Shown here: one piece after another, positions 54,528 through 63,903 of the stretch | Layout: the number at the start of each line of letters is the position of its first letter | Position numbering within the stretch: position 1 is the first letter of the stretch | Assembly (NCBI RefSeq): GCF_964033635.1 | Contig: NZ_OZ035533.1 | Span: 5,146,001 to 5,210,000 of the forward strand | Length of the DNA stretch: 64,000 nt | From: Chitinophaga sp. MM2321 | GTDB taxonomy: Bacteria > Bacteroidota > Bacteroidia > Chitinophagales > Chitinophagaceae | Direction: 5' to 3' | Notes under the pieces: model-generated | The model's database searches: none | Seen by the model: the letters and a program-made list of their open reading frames with translations, nothing else | What the model was told of the DNA's origin: nothing | Translations under genes and position numbers: made by a program

Positions 54528-55235
54528 ATGTTTGTTACTGTTACCCCACCCACACACCTGGCCATCCGTAAATGGCCGGATAGCGAAAAACCCAGGGAAA
54601 AGCTCGTCAGTAAAGGCCCTTCCGCATTAAACGATGCAGAACTGCTGGCCATATTACTTAATACCGGCCATAAGCGGAAATCCGCCCTGGACCTGGCAAA
54701 AGAGATCCTGCTCCTGGCCAACAACAACCTCTCACAACTAGGTAAAATTAATCTCACACAACTCCGGAAGCTCAGAGGCATGGGCAGCGCAAAAGCCGTC
54801 ACCATCATGGCCGCTATGGAACTGGCCCGGCGAAGACAGGCAGGCACCATCGACAAAAAAACAGTGATCCACAACGGATCAGATGCCGCTCTGTTCTTCA
54901 AACCCATGCTCGCAGATCAATATTTCGAAACATTCTATGTAATGTTCCTCAATAACGCCAATAAAGTACTCCATTACCGCTGTATCAGCAGCGGCGGCAT
55001 GACCAGCACCGTAGTAGATACCAAAATCATCTTCCGGGAAGCACTCGAAGCACACGCTACCAAACTACTGCTCTGCCACAATCACCCCTCCGGTAGCCTA
55101 CGCCCCAGCCAGGCAGATATCCGCATCACTCATAAAATAAAAGAACTGGGACAACTATTTGATATTGACGTACTTGACCACATCATCGTTTCAGAAACCG
55201 GCTATTATAGCCTCGTGGAAGAAGGGGTTATATAA
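54528..55235 (+). CDS. radC: RadC/JAB-domain protein
   Basis: About 235 residues from MFVTVTPPTHLAIRKWPDSE; a longer reading from 54465 lies upstream of the likely promoter. The N-terminal helix-hairpin-helix region is KLVSKGPSALNDAELLAILL and LRKLRGMGSAKAVTIMAAME. The C-terminal JAB/MPN metalloprotease-like domain has the zinc motif LLCHNHPSGSLRPSQADIRI. Despite the name, a role in DNA repair is not established. The stop codon touches inverted repeat C. Confidence 0.93.
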   Translation: MFVTVTPPTHLAIRKWPDSEKPREKLVSKGPSALNDAELLAILLNTGHKRKSALDLAKEILLLANNNLSQLGKINLTQLRKLRGMGSAKAVTIMAAMELARRRQAGTIDKKTVIHNGSDAALFFKPMLADQYFETFYVMFLNNANKVLHYRCISSGGMTSTVVDTKIIFREALEAHATKLLLCHNHPSGSLRPSQADIRITHKIKELGQLFDIDVLDHIIVSETGYYSLVEEGVI

Positions 55236-55352
55236 CATTTGGGGATTTTTTGATTTACGAATTTAGGGATTTGAAATGCAGCGAAGATTATCGCGTTGGT
55301 CTTCGCTGCATTTCAAATCCCTAAATTCGTAAATCAAAAAATCCCTAAATGT
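55235..55352. repeat. Long inverted repeat C (family 2), 53-nt arms
   Basis: Arms 55235-55287 and 55300-55352 pair over 53 nt with one mismatch; the loop is 12 nt. The left arm starts at the last base of the radC stop codon. The loop-proximal 18 nt (TTTGAAATGCAGCGAAGA) and the outer part are shared with repeat E. Confidence 0.95.
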
Positions 55353-55355
55353 GAT

Positions 55356-55363
55356 TACTTTCG
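55356..55363 (+). promoter_or_regulatory. Candidate -7 box for the Gfo/Idh gene
   Basis: TACTTTCG matches TAnnTTTG with one difference, directly behind repeat C and 23 bp before the ATG at 55387. Confidence 0.35.
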
Positions 55364-55386
55364 CAAAATATTTATTCAGTTCCATT

Positions 55387-56373
55387 ATGCTCAAAATAGG
55401 AATCTTCGGGGTAGGACATTTAGGCAAAATACATCTCTCTCAACTGACAACCATGAAGGATGTGGAAGTTGTAGGCTTTTATGACCCCAGCAATGCCAAT
55501 GCAGAGAGCATTGCAGAGCAGTATCACATTCCCCGTTTTACCCTGGCGGAAGAGCTGATACAGCTGGTAGACGCCATTGATATTGTTGCTCCCACCACGA
55601 TGCATTACAAATTGTGTGAACTGGCCATCCGCAACGGCAAACATATTTTTGTAGAGAAACCGATGACCAATACCATGGAAGAAGCGAAAACACTGGTAAA
55701 ACTGGTGGATGAAGCGAATATCAAATTCCAGGTAGGACATGTAGAACGCTTTAATCCCGCTTTCCTGGCACTCAAAGGATATGACCTGAAACCCATGTTC
55801 ATTGAAGTACATCGCCTGGCGGAATTCAATCCCCGCGGTACCGATGTCAGTGTGATCCTGGATCTCATGATCCATGATATAGACATCGTACTCAGCATCG
55901 TAAAATCTACCGTAAGCCGTATCTCTGCCAGCGGCGTCGCTGTAATGAGTGATACGCCCGACATTGCCAACGTACGCATAGAATTTCATAATGGCTGTGT
56001 TGCCAACCTCACTTCCAGCCGGATATCCCTCAAGAAAATGCGCAAAATGCGCCTGTTCCAGAAAGATGCCTACATCGGCATCGATTTTCTTGACAAAAAA
56101 TCAGAGATCATCAAATTAAAAACACCCGAAGACGAAGGGCTGTTTACATTGGATATCGAAACCAACAGCGGCAAAAAAACTATCGCCATCGATAACCCAC
56201 AGGTGAAACAATCCAATGCCATCCGCATGGAACTGGAAATGTTCCGCGACAGCATCCTGGAAAATAAACCAGTAGCCGTAAACGCTATCGATGGCCTCCA
56301 GGCACTGGATGTAGCGCACCAGATCCTTCAGAAAATCAATAAAGGCCTCAGCGAAACAGCAAAATCATTTTGA
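55387..56373 (+). CDS. Gfo/Idh/MocA family oxidoreductase
   Basis: 328 residues from MLKIGIFGVGHLGKIHLSQL; the upstream GTG at 55351 lies within the repeat and before the likely promoter, so it is rejected. The N-terminal Rossmann fold has GVGHLG, and the conserved EKP motif is in HIFVEKPMTNTMEEAKTLVK. FQVGHVERFNPAFLAL and LMIHDIDIVLSIVKS follow. The sequence style is that of the UDP-N-acetylglucosamine/sugar-nucleotide 3-dehydrogenase-like branch, but the substrate is unknown. Its 3' end overlaps the convergent ispD gene by 9 bp. Confidence 0.9.
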   Translation: MLKIGIFGVGHLGKIHLSQLTTMKDVEVVGFYDPSNANAESIAEQYHIPRFTLAEELIQLVDAIDIVAPTTMHYKLCELAIRNGKHIFVEKPMTNTMEEAKTLVKLVDEANIKFQVGHVERFNPAFLALKGYDLKPMFIEVHRLAEFNPRGTDVSVILDLMIHDIDIVLSIVKSTVSRISASGVAVMSDTPDIANVRIEFHNGCVANLTSSRISLKKMRKMRLFQKDAYIGIDFLDKKSEIIKLKTPEDEGLFTLDIETNSGKKTIAIDNPQVKQSNAIRMELEMFRDSILENKPVAVNAIDGLQALDVAHQILQKINKGLSETAKSF

Positions 56374-57045
56374 TATTTTCAACAGTGATGCTGCTACCAC
56401 AAGATCCAGTGGTTTGGTAATTTTTATATTTGCTTCTTCTCCTGCCACCAGGTGTACAGTGTGGCCCAGGCGTTCCACTACCGTGGCTTCATCTGTAAAT
56501 AAAGGATCGTATGGCAGATCAAAAGCGGGTAAGATCAGCTCGGAGAGAAAGGTTTGTGGCGTTTGTATGATTTTAAACCGGTCCCGGTCAACAGCAGCAT
56601 TGGCGTTTCCCGTTATCTCCCGGATACTATCTTTCATATCAATCACCGGAATAGCACTACCATGGCTCAAAGTGGCCTCATAACAGGTATGGATCAACGA
56701 AGTTGATACAAGTGGCCGTACGCCGTCATGTACAAACACAACTGCATTACCGGTTACCTGTTGCAAACCATTCTTTACGGAATGAAAGCGGGTTTCGCCG
56801 CCTTTTACTATAGTAACAGCCGGGATAGAATCAAAAGCCTGTAAAAGGTTATCGGCATAGCCGAAATGTGCCTCCGGTAATACCAGCACTATCTGCATAT
56901 CGGGGTAAGCGCCGGCAAATGCGGCCATACTGTGATACAATACCGGTTTACCCGCCAGTTCGAGAAACTGTTTGGGTACGGCGTTCTGCATCCGGGTACC
57001 GGAGCCGCCGGCTACGATGATGGCTATTTTCTTTCGTGATTCCAT
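56365..57045 (-). CDS. ispD: 2-C-methyl-D-erythritol 4-phosphate cytidylyltransferase
   Basis: 226 residues from MESRKKIAIIVAGG; the reading from 57120 runs into repeat D and is rejected. Third step of the non-mevalonate isoprenoid pathway: MEP plus CTP to CDP-ME. Key motifs: IIVAGGSGTRMQNAVPKQFL (CTP loop), GGETRFHSVKNGL, VFVHDGVRPLVS and TPQTF. The gene lies behind queA on the same strand, separated by an inverted repeat. Confidence 0.95.
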   Translation of the reverse strand: MESRKKIAIIVAGGSGTRMQNAVPKQFLELAGKPVLYHSMAAFAGAYPDMQIVLVLPEAHFGYADNLLQAFDSIPAVTIVKGGETRFHSVKNGLQQVTGNAVVFVHDGVRPLVSTSLIHTCYEATLSHGSAIPVIDMKDSIREITGNANAAVDRDRFKIIQTPQTFLSELILPAFDLPYDPLFTDEATVVERLGHTVHLVAGEEANIKITKPLDLVVAASLLKISK

Positions 57046-57053
57046 AAAAAAAG

Positions 57054-57176
57054 GACCAGGATGTAAAGATGTAAAAGGATTACCGGGATTTCTACTTAGC
57101 TCCACATGTGATTTGTTCACACAACAGGGATAAAATTTAAATCCTGATAATCCTTTATAATGCTTTAATCCTGGTC
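57054..57176. repeat. Degenerate long inverted repeat D (family 1)
   Basis: Arms of about 38 nt (57054-57091 and 57139-57176) pair imperfectly; both start with GACCAGGAT from the outside and end in GGGATTT or AGGATTT. The unit pattern matches repeats A and B. Here it sits between two genes on the same strand (queA stop at 57182, ispD start at 57045). Confidence 0.8.
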
Positions 57177-57181
57177 GTTTA

Positions 57182-58231
57182 TCAGATAATCAGCATGGCA
57201 TCGCCATAGCTGAAGAAACGGTATTTCTCCTTGATTGCCTGCTGGTAAGCATCCATGATCAGATCGTATCCTGCAAAAGCACAGGTCATGATCAGTAAGC
57301 TGGTTTTAGGCAGGTGGAAATTGGTTACCAGTGCATTTGGAATAGAAAAATCGTAAGGTGGGTGAATGAATGTATTCGTCCATCCTTCAGCAGCCTTCAA
57401 AAGGTTCTGTGCAGTTACGGAAGATTCTACAGCACGTACCGAAGTAGTACCGATAGCGCAGATCCTGCGGTTTTCTTCTTTCGCTTTATTCACCGTTTTT
57501 ACAGCATGTTCTTCAATGTGAAAATACTCTGCATCCATTTTGTGCTTGCTCAGGTCTTCTACCTCGATAGGGCGGAAAGTACCTAAACCAGTGTGCAGCG
57601 TTACTTCTGCAAACTTGACACCTTTGATTTCCAGTCTTTTGATGAGCTCACGGCTAAAGTGCAAACCCGCAGTAGGGGCAGCAACAGCGCCTTCGTACTT
57701 GGCATACACGGTCTGATAACGTTCCTTATCTTCATCTTCCGGTTTACGTTTGATATACTTAGGCAGCGGTGTTTCACCCAGTGTATCCAATACCTGTTTG
57801 AATTCCTCATCATTGCCTTCGAATAAGAAACGGATTGTGCGGCCTCTTGAAGTGGTGTTATCAATCACCTCTGCTACCAGTGACTCATCGTCACCAAAAT
57901 ACAATTTATTGCCCACGCGGATCTTACGCGCCGGGTCTACAATTACATCCCACAGGCGGTTTTGCTTGTTCAGCTCACGCAACAGGAATACCTCAATTTT
58001 TGCTCCCGTTTTTTCTTTACGACCATACAACCTTGCCGGAAATACCTTGGTATTGTTCACAATCATTACATCCTTATCGTTGAAATAACCCAGGATGTCT
58101 TTGAATACTTTGTGCTCAATTTTACCAGTAGCGCGATTTACCACCATTAAACGTGATTCATCTCTTGTCTTGGTAGGGTGCTGTGCGATCAGATTTAAAG
58201 GAAGATCGAATTTGAACTGTGATAGTTTCAT
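57182..58231 (-). CDS. queA: S-adenosylmethionine:tRNA ribosyltransferase-isomerase
   Basis: 349 residues, standard. It transfers and isomerises the ribosyl part of SAM to make epoxyqueuosine in tRNA. Typical blocks: [93 protein letters not shown] and [14 protein letters not shown]. Nothing is missing. Confidence 0.97.
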   Translation of the reverse strand: MKLSQFKFDLPLNLIAQHPTKTRDESRLMVVNRATGKIEHKVFKDILGYFNDKDVMIVNNTKVFPARLYGRKEKTGAKIEVFLLRELNKQNRLWDVIVDPARKIRVGNKLYFGDDESLVAEVIDNTTSRGRTIRFLFEGNDEEFKQVLDTLGETPLPKYIKRKPEDEDKERYQTVYAKYEGAVAAPTAGLHFSRELIKRLEIKGVKFAEVTLHTGLGTFRPIEVEDLSKHKMDAEYFHIEEHAVKTVNKAKEENRRICAIGTTSVRAVESSVTAQNLLKAAEGWTNTFIHPPYDFSIPNALVTNFHLPKTSLLIMTCAFAGYDLIMDAYQQAIKEKYRFFSYGDAMLII

Positions 58232-58330
58232 ATTACGGTATGAATAAATTTTAGAGGGTGCAAAGGTATCGATTATTATCTATTTTAGCAAAAAATGATA
58301 GTTAATTAATAATAATCAAATAGTTATATA

Positions 58331-60079
58331 TTACATTCCCTTCGGAATAGCTGCAATCAACTGTTGCGTGTAGGCATGCTGCGGATGGTTGTAAACATCA
58401 TCAGCCTGCCCCGTTTCCACGATACGCCCCTGCTGCATCACCATCATCCGGTCGCTGATAAAGCGCACCACCGACAGATCATGTGAAATAAAGATACAAC
58501 TGAACCCAAACTCCTCCCGCAAGCGGATCAGGAGATTCAGCACCTGTGCCTGGATACTCACATCCAGTGCCGCCACTGATTCATCACAGATAATAAAAGA
58601 AGGATTCACGGCCAGTGCCCTTGCAATAACGATCCGTTGCCGCTGTCCGCCGGAAAACTCATGCGGATACCGGTCGAAATGTGCTGGTTGCAGGTTTACC
58701 TTCTCCAGCAACTCCAGCACTTTTTCCTTTTGTGCCCGCTCATTACCATACAGCCCATGTACCTGCATGGGCTCCAGGATAGCCGCTCCTACTGCCTGTC
58801 GTGGATTCAGGGAGGCATACGGGTCCTGGAAAATAAGCTGCATATCTTTTCGTAACCCCTTCATTTCACCGGGTGATAAACTCCGCAATTCCCGTCCCTT
58901 ATAAACAATACTTCCACCGGTTGGTTCTATCAGCCGCAATAAAGAACGGCCAAGCGTAGTTTTACCACAGCCCGACTCCCCTACCAGCCCCAATGTTTCA
59001 CCGGTTACCACTGAAAAACTGACGTCATCCACTGCTTTGGCCCACTTCAATACTTTGCCGGTAAAACTTCTCTTCACCGGAAACCAGGTCTGCAAATGAT
59101 GTACTTCCAGCAATGGTTCGGCCACAGCCAGAGCCTGCTGACGGGCACGCAACGCGGCATCACTGACCACCAGCGTATTGACCAGCTCATTGATGGCACC
59201 GGCCTTTTCGTATATCTGTCCCTGTGAGTCTGTCTCCATAAAATCACGGGTCACAGGAAGTCTTATCAAACGTTTATCCAGCGGGGGCCGGCATGCCAGC
59301 AACCCTTTGGTGTAAGGGTGCTGCGGACGGAGGAACACCTCCTGCACCTTACCTTCTTCCACAATAGCACCCTTATACATCACGACCACCCTTTCGGCGA
59401 TTTCAGCCACCACGCCCAGGTCGTGTGTAATAAACAACACACTCATATCCATTTGCTGTTGCAGTTCTTTCAACAGCGCCAGTATTGTTTTTTGTACGGT
59501 TACATCCAGTGCAGTAGTAGGTTCGTCGGCGATAAGCAGCCGCGGACTGCAGGAAATTGCCATGGCAATCATCACCCGTTGCTTCTGACCACCCGATAAT
59601 TCATGTGGATAACGATCCATGATCGTAGCAGGATCAGGTAATTTTACTTTTTCAAATAATGTGATGGCTTGTATACGGGCGGCTTTCCGGGAGATATGCT
59701 TATGCAGACGGATCACTTCTATTACCTGTGCACCGCAGGTATGCAGGGGATTGAGGGAGGTCATGGGCTCCTGAAAAATCATGGCTATTTCATTGCCACG
59801 ATAAGCGCGCATGCCGGCATCAGTGAGTTGGAGCAGGTTTACCGGCGCAGCGGCGGTAGTATGCCACATGATTTTGCCATTGGCAATTTTTCCCGGCGCC
59901 TGCACCAGGCGCATCAGCGAGAGCGCGGTAACAGATTTCCCTGAACCGGATTCTCCCACAACGCCAACAATTTCCCCCTTTCCGATAGAAAGGGAAAGAT
60001 GATTTACAGCCGTTGTGATGGTGTTATTGGTCTGGAAGGTCACTTCCATGTCCTGTATCTCTACCCGCGTGGAATGCAT
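58331..60079 (-). CDS. Double ABC ATPase of dipeptide/oligopeptide type (DppD-DppF fusion)
   Basis: About 582 residues from [13 protein letters not shown]; an upstream TTG start at 60097 is less likely. Two complete ATP-binding cassettes in one chain. First: Walker A GESGSGKS, signature LSGGQKQR, Walker [15 protein letters not shown]. Second: [38 protein letters not shown]. Each half ends with the oligopeptide-type extension ([26 protein letters not shown]). No permease or binding-protein gene is in the neighbourhood. It lies 20 bp behind the AMP nucleosidase gene, so they are probably one operon. Confidence 0.93.
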   Translation of the reverse strand: MHSTRVEIQDMEVTFQTNNTITTAVNHLSLSIGKGEIVGVVGESGSGKSVTALSLMRLVQAPGKIANGKIMWHTTAAAPVNLLQLTDAGMRAYRGNEIAMIFQEPMTSLNPLHTCGAQVIEVIRLHKHISRKAARIQAITLFEKVKLPDPATIMDRYPHELSGGQKQRVMIAMAISCSPRLLIADEPTTALDVTVQKTILALLKELQQQMDMSVLFITHDLGVVAEIAERVVVMYKGAIVEEGKVQEVFLRPQHPYTKGLLACRPPLDKRLIRLPVTRDFMETDSQGQIYEKAGAINELVNTLVVSDAALRARQQALAVAEPLLEVHHLQTWFPVKRSFTGKVLKWAKAVDDVSFSVVTGETLGLVGESGCGKTTLGRSLLRLIEPTGGSIVYKGRELRSLSPGEMKGLRKDMQLIFQDPYASLNPRQAVGAAILEPMQVHGLYGNERAQKEKVLELLEKVNLQPAHFDRYPHEFSGGQRQRIVIARALAVNPSFIICDESVAALDVSIQAQVLNLLIRLREEFGFSCIFISHDLSVVRFISDRMMVMQQGRIVETGQADDVYNHPQHAYTQQLIAAIPKGM

Positions 60080-60099
60080 ACCCGGAAGATACAACAATT

Positions 60100-60870
60100 C
60101 TAAAAACGCAGATGCTTCACCGTCATGTGGCTGTCAATCAGCTTTTGCAGGGAATCAATACCTACTTTCAGGTGGCGTTCTACAAATTTGGTCGTCACTT
60201 TCCGGTCGCTTTCTTCTGTTTTCACACCTTCCGGTACCATGGGCTGATCAGAAACGAGCAGCAGTGCACCCGTCGGGATTTTATTATAGAAGCCCACCGA
60301 AAAGATGGTAGCGGTTTCCATATCCACGGCCATCGCCCTGATACTTTCCAGGTATTGTTTGAATACGCCGTCATGCTCCCATACCCGGCGGTTGGTAGTA
60401 TAGCAGGTGCCTGTCCAGTAATCGTAACCGGAATCGCGGATAGTGGTGGAAATTGCTTTTTGTAAGGCGAAAGCCGGCAGTGCAGGCACTTCCGGAGGGA
60501 AATAATCATTGGAGGTACCTTCTCCGCGGATCGCCGCAATAGGCAGGATCAGGTCACCGATGTTATTCTTCTTTTTAATACCGCCGCATTTTCCCAGGAA
60601 TAATACCGCTTTGGGAGAGATAGCACTGAGCAGATCCATAACAGTAGCTGCACCCGGACTACCCATACCAAAATTAATGATGGTAATATCTCCGGCAGTG
60701 GCGCATTGCATAGGTTTGCCGATACCAACAACCGGCACCTCATTCCATTCTGCAAACATTGTTACGTAGTTACTGAAATTGGTGAGGAGGATGTGTGAAC
60801 CAAATTGATTCAGCTTTTCACCAGTGTAGCGGGGGAGCCAATTAGCTACAATTTCTTCTTTTGTCTTCAT
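60100..60870 (-). CDS. amn: AMP nucleosidase
   Basis: 256 residues, the short Bacteroidota form without the N-terminal regulatory domain of the E. coli enzyme. It splits AMP into adenine and ribose 5-phosphate. Nucleoside-phosphorylase-fold motifs: ITIINFGMGSPGAATVMDLL, KAVLFLGKCGGIKKKNNIGD, RAMAVDMETATIFSVGF and ALLLVSDQPMVPEGVKTEES. It is divergent from the HsdR-N-like gene. Confidence 0.92.
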   Translation of the reverse strand: MKTKEEIVANWLPRYTGEKLNQFGSHILLTNFSNYVTMFAEWNEVPVVGIGKPMQCATAGDITIINFGMGSPGAATVMDLLSAISPKAVLFLGKCGGIKKKNNIGDLILPIAAIRGEGTSNDYFPPEVPALPAFALQKAISTTIRDSGYDYWTGTCYTTNRRVWEHDGVFKQYLESIRAMAVDMETATIFSVGFYNKIPTGALLLVSDQPMVPEGVKTEESDRKVTTKFVERHLKVGIDSLQKLIDSHMTVKHLRF

Positions 60871-60957
60871 AGCCTTTTGACAAGCAAATATAAGGTTTTG
60901 TTCACTATTCTCAATAATATGATCCCTATCTTCGCAACACTATTAAACGTTTGCGTA

Positions 60958-61404
60958 TTGATTACTATTAACTTTCCGCCACCCGATTTTAAAATTACCA
61001 GAGAAGGTGATAAGCAGCTGATCTTTGACCGCTACCGGAAAAAGTATATAGTACTTACCCCGGAAGAGTGGGTAAGACAAAATTTTCTCAACTATCTCGT
61101 TCATACATTATCGTATCCGCAGGCATTGATAGGGGTAGAAAAAGAAATTTACTTAGGGGAGATGAAAAAGCGGTTTGATATTATCATCTACAATCGCAAT
61201 ATGCAGCCCTGGATGCTGGTAGAATGCAAAGAAATGAAGGTGCCTCTCACTGAGGCAACCATGCAGCAGGTAATACGCTACAATATGGTAATACCGGCCA
61301 CCTACCTGGTCATTACAAATGGCATCCATACCTTTTGCGGCAACTACGAAGCCAGGGAAAAACAGTGGCGGTTTCTGGAGGAGTTACCACCGTATAATAT
61401 TTAG
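60958..61404 (+). CDS. Type I restriction HsdR N-terminal-domain-like protein
   Basis: About 148 residues, starting at TTG (60958) as M-ITINFPPPDFKITREGDK, which matches the usual beginning of this family. ATG at 60919 is the alternative, but a TATCTTCG box (60927-60934) suggests that transcription starts behind it. The protein has the nuclease-like PD-(D/E)xK signature: GVEKEIYLGEMKKRFDIIIY then MLVECKEMKVPLTEATMQQV. It is a stand-alone domain with no HsdM/HsdS genes nearby, common in Bacteroidota; its function is unknown. Its stop is inside repeat E. Confidence 0.85.
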   Translation: MITINFPPPDFKITREGDKQLIFDRYRKKYIVLTPEEWVRQNFLNYLVHTLSYPQALIGVEKEIYLGEMKKRFDIIIYNRNMQPWMLVECKEMKVPLTEATMQQVIRYNMVIPATYLVITNGIHTFCGNYEAREKQWRFLEELPPYNI

Positions 61405-61536
61405 AGATTTTTTGATTTACGAATTTTTTGATTTTGAGATTTGAAATGCAGCGAAGACTGATATTTGTAATATTTAATCTTCGCTGCATTTCAAATCTCA
61501 AAATCAAAAAATTCGTAAATCAAAAAATCCCTAAAT
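61399..61536. repeat. Long inverted repeat E (family 2), 59-nt arms
   Basis: Arms 61399-61457 and 61478-61536 pair over 59 nt with one mismatch; loop 20 nt. The left arm contains the stop codon of the HsdR-N-like gene (61402-61404) and the right arm ends one base before the stop of the convergent glutamate dehydrogenase gene (61538). Confidence 0.96.
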
Positions 61537-61537
61537 G

Positions 61538-62956
61538 TTATGGGAAGATGCCCAGTTGCTCGTAAGCGGCGCCTACTTTATTGATGGCGCATACATAAGC
61601 GGCTGTGCGCATATCATGGATCTGTGGATGGGAAATCATTACATCACGTACTTCATGAAGGGCGGTGTGCATGGTTTCTTCCAGGCCGGAGTAAACCAGG
61701 TCTACTTCATCAGCGCCATGTGCTATGAATTTTCTTTCCTGGTCTGAAACTTTTTTACCGGTCAGCTCTTCGATTGTCTGGAGGATATGAATATTCATAT
61801 TCTCGTCGAAACGTTTACCTAAACGGCCATAACGTACGTGACTCAGGTTTTTCAACCACTCGAAGTATGAAACGGTTACACCACCTGCATTCAGGAACAT
61901 ATCCGGTACTACGATCACGCCTTTTTTATTCAGGATTTCATCGGCTTCCGGTGTTATAGGGCCGTTGGCGGCTTCTCCGATGATCTTTGCCTTTACATTA
62001 GGGGCGTTGTGCTGATCAATCACATTTTCCAGTGCGGCAGGGATCAGGATTTCGCAATCCAGTTCCAGGCCATCGGTATTTTTATTCAGGTTGGTAGCGC
62101 CGGGGAAGTTGACGATAGAACCGGTTTCTTTCTTGTGTTTCTGTACTTCTTCGGGGTTGATGCCGGCTTCATTGTAGATAGCGCCATCCCATTCTATCAG
62201 GCAGGTAATTTTAGCACCTGCTTCATGAAAATACCGGGCAGCGTGATAACCTACGTTACCCATCCCCTGTACAATCACTCTTTTACCTTCGATGCCGGTA
62301 GACAGGCCCAAACGGTCCATATCTTCCTTGATATTACACAGCTCGCGCAAACCGTAGAATACACCCAGGCCGGTAGCTTCGGTACGACCACGCACGCCAC
62401 CCTGGGAAACAGGTTTACCGGTAACGCAGCCATAACCATCAATTTCGCCGGGACGTAAGCTCATGTAAGTGTCGAGTATCCAGCTCATTTCTCTTTCACC
62501 TGTACCGTAGTCAGGAGCAGGAACGTCTGTACCGGGTCCGATGAAGTTTTTCTTTACCAGTTCGGCGGTGTAGCGACGGGTAATCGCTTCCAGCTGGAAG
62601 GGGGTATAGTTGCGGGGATTGATCTTTAAACCGCCTTTGGCGCCGCCAAAAGGCACGTTTACGATGGCGCACTTATAGGTCATCAGGGCAGCCAGCGCCA
62701 TTACTTCATCCTGATTCACTTCATCGCTGAAACGGATCCCGCCTTTACAAGGCAGTTTGTGATGGGAATGTTGTACGCGGTATGCTTCAATAACCTGAAC
62801 GGAATCGCCTATCCTCACCGGGAACTTGATCTGGTATACCGCATTGCAGGCTTTGATCTGCTCCAGGATACCCTTGTCCCATTTGGTGAATGCAGCTGCT
62901 TTGTCGAAGCTCTTTTCCACACTCTGGAAAAAGCTATAATGCTGATCTTGCGACAT
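61538..62956 (-). CDS. gdhA: Glu/Leu/Phe/Val family dehydrogenase (glutamate dehydrogenase)
   Basis: 472 residues. Reversible oxidative deamination of glutamate to 2-oxoglutarate. Visible: substrate-site lysines in HHSHHKLPCKGGIRF-like KLPCKGGIRFSDEV and FGGAKGGLKINP, the catalytic Asp in VPAPDYGTGEREMSW, the cofactor loop VIVQGMGNVGYHAARYFHEA, and ILIPAALENVI. It is longer than the 410-430-residue bacterial NAD form, with an extra N-terminal region. Cofactor use is not certain. Confidence 0.93.
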   Translation of the reverse strand: MSQDQHYSFFQSVEKSFDKAAAFTKWDKGILEQIKACNAVYQIKFPVRIGDSVQVIEAYRVQHSHHKLPCKGGIRFSDEVNQDEVMALAALMTYKCAIVNVPFGGAKGGLKINPRNYTPFQLEAITRRYTAELVKKNFIGPGTDVPAPDYGTGEREMSWILDTYMSLRPGEIDGYGCVTGKPVSQGGVRGRTEATGLGVFYGLRELCNIKEDMDRLGLSTGIEGKRVIVQGMGNVGYHAARYFHEAGAKITCLIEWDGAIYNEAGINPEEVQKHKKETGSIVNFPGATNLNKNTDGLELDCEILIPAALENVIDQHNAPNVKAKIIGEAANGPITPEADEILNKKGVIVVPDMFLNAGGVTVSYFEWLKNLSHVRYGRLGKRFDENMNIHILQTIEELTGKKVSDQERKFIAHGADEVDLVYSGLEETMHTALHEVRDVMISHPQIHDMRTAAYVCAINKVGAAYEQLGIFP

Positions 62957-63004
62957 AATATGTATTGTTTTGGTATAACGATTAGATGATCACAGTTGTT
63001 CAGA

Positions 63005-63244
63005 TCATGGCGTGTTCTTCTCGCGCTGTTCCAGCTTGTTAATCTTTCTTTCCAACCTGATGAGGAATAATATGATACCCAGGAAGATGATCAACAATAC
63101 ACCTACAATCACATAAATTTTACCATTGCTCCGGAAAAATTCATTCACGGCTCCTGATTCGGTATCCTGCTGTTGTGCATTTGCCAGCACTGATATAAAC
63201 AACAGCGCCAGGGTAAAGCAAAATGAAAACGCTCTATTAATCAT
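63005..63244 (-). CDS. CcmD-like small membrane protein
   Basis: 79 residues: signal peptide (to about residue 23, VLANAQ), a short extracytoplasmic part, a transmembrane helix (GKIYVIVGVLLIIFLGIILF), then the charged tail RLERKINKLEQREKNTP that is typical of CcmD. CcmD holds heme-loaded CcmE near CcmC during cytochrome c maturation. It overlaps the ccmC-like gene by ATGA, which supports the assignment. The added signal peptide is usual for the Bacteroidota form. Confidence 0.82.
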   Translation of the reverse strand: MINRAFSFCFTLALLFISVLANAQQQDTESGAVNEFFRSNGKIYVIVGVLLIIFLGIILFLIRLERKINKLEQREKNTP

Positions 63245-63903
63245 TTAAAAATATTTTTAAGCTCAATTTTTTTGAAGCGTACCATAAGGGTATAGATCCA
63301 CACACTTAACAAGGTCCAACCAATGAATGCCGGATACAGTACCATTTTCATGGACCCACTGGTATCTTTTGATGCAAAACCCGGTGTGCTGGCACTTCCC
63401 GGATGCAGGGATTCTACCATACGGGGAATAATATAAGTGAGGGGAATGAGCAATGCGAAAGCAAAGATGTTGAAAACTGCGGAGATGCGTGCCCGTTTGT
63501 CGATATCATGAATAGACATCCGCAATACCAGGTATGCCATGTAGATCAGCAGCGCAATAGCGGTACAAATCTGCTTGGGATCATCTGTCAGCGTACCTCC
63601 CCAGGTATAGGTGGCCCAGAGGGAACCCGTTGCAAATCCCAATACCCCAAAGAAAATACCTACGTTAGCGGCACTGGATGCATACACATCCCTCCGGAGG
63701 TCGTATTTTGAAAGGTAACGTAAAGAGTTTACAACAGATATGCTAAACATGGTATACATACATATCCACATCGGTACATGAAAAAACAATCCTCGGGATG
63801 ATTGTCCATTGGTTCCTATTATAGGTATCTTAACAGTAAACCCGGCGATAATTACGTAAATCAGGAGCAGTATCGCTAATGCTTTCCACCAATGTCTGGG
63901 CAT
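63241..63903 (-). CDS. Cytochrome c biogenesis protein, CcmC/CcsA family
   Basis: About 220 residues from MPRHWWKALAILLL; an upstream TTG at 63930 would add nine residues. Six hydrophobic segments are visible. Heme-handling features: His in GLFFHVPMW, a tryptophan-rich loop GSLWATYTWGGTLTDDPKQ and a second His in VESLHPGSA. The loop deviates from the usual WGxxWxWD pattern of the WWD family. It overlaps the ccmD-like gene and forms a small cytochrome c maturation operon. What lies upstream is outside the window. Confidence 0.87.
   Translation of the reverse strand: MPRHWWKALAILLLIYVIIAGFTVKIPIIGTNGQSSRGLFFHVPMWICMYTMFSISVVNSLRYLSKYDLRRDVYASSAANVGIFFGVLGFATGSLWATYTWGGTLTDDPKQICTAIALLIYMAYLVLRMSIHDIDKRARISAVFNIFAFALLIPLTYIIPRMVESLHPGSASTPGFASKDTSGSMKMVLYPAFIGWTLLSVWIYTLMVRFKKIELKNIFK

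Noticed and set aside
48408..61536. Possibility that the repeated elements form a CRISPR array
   Set aside because: They are inverted dyads spread singly between genes, with no spacer-repeat array and no cas genes.
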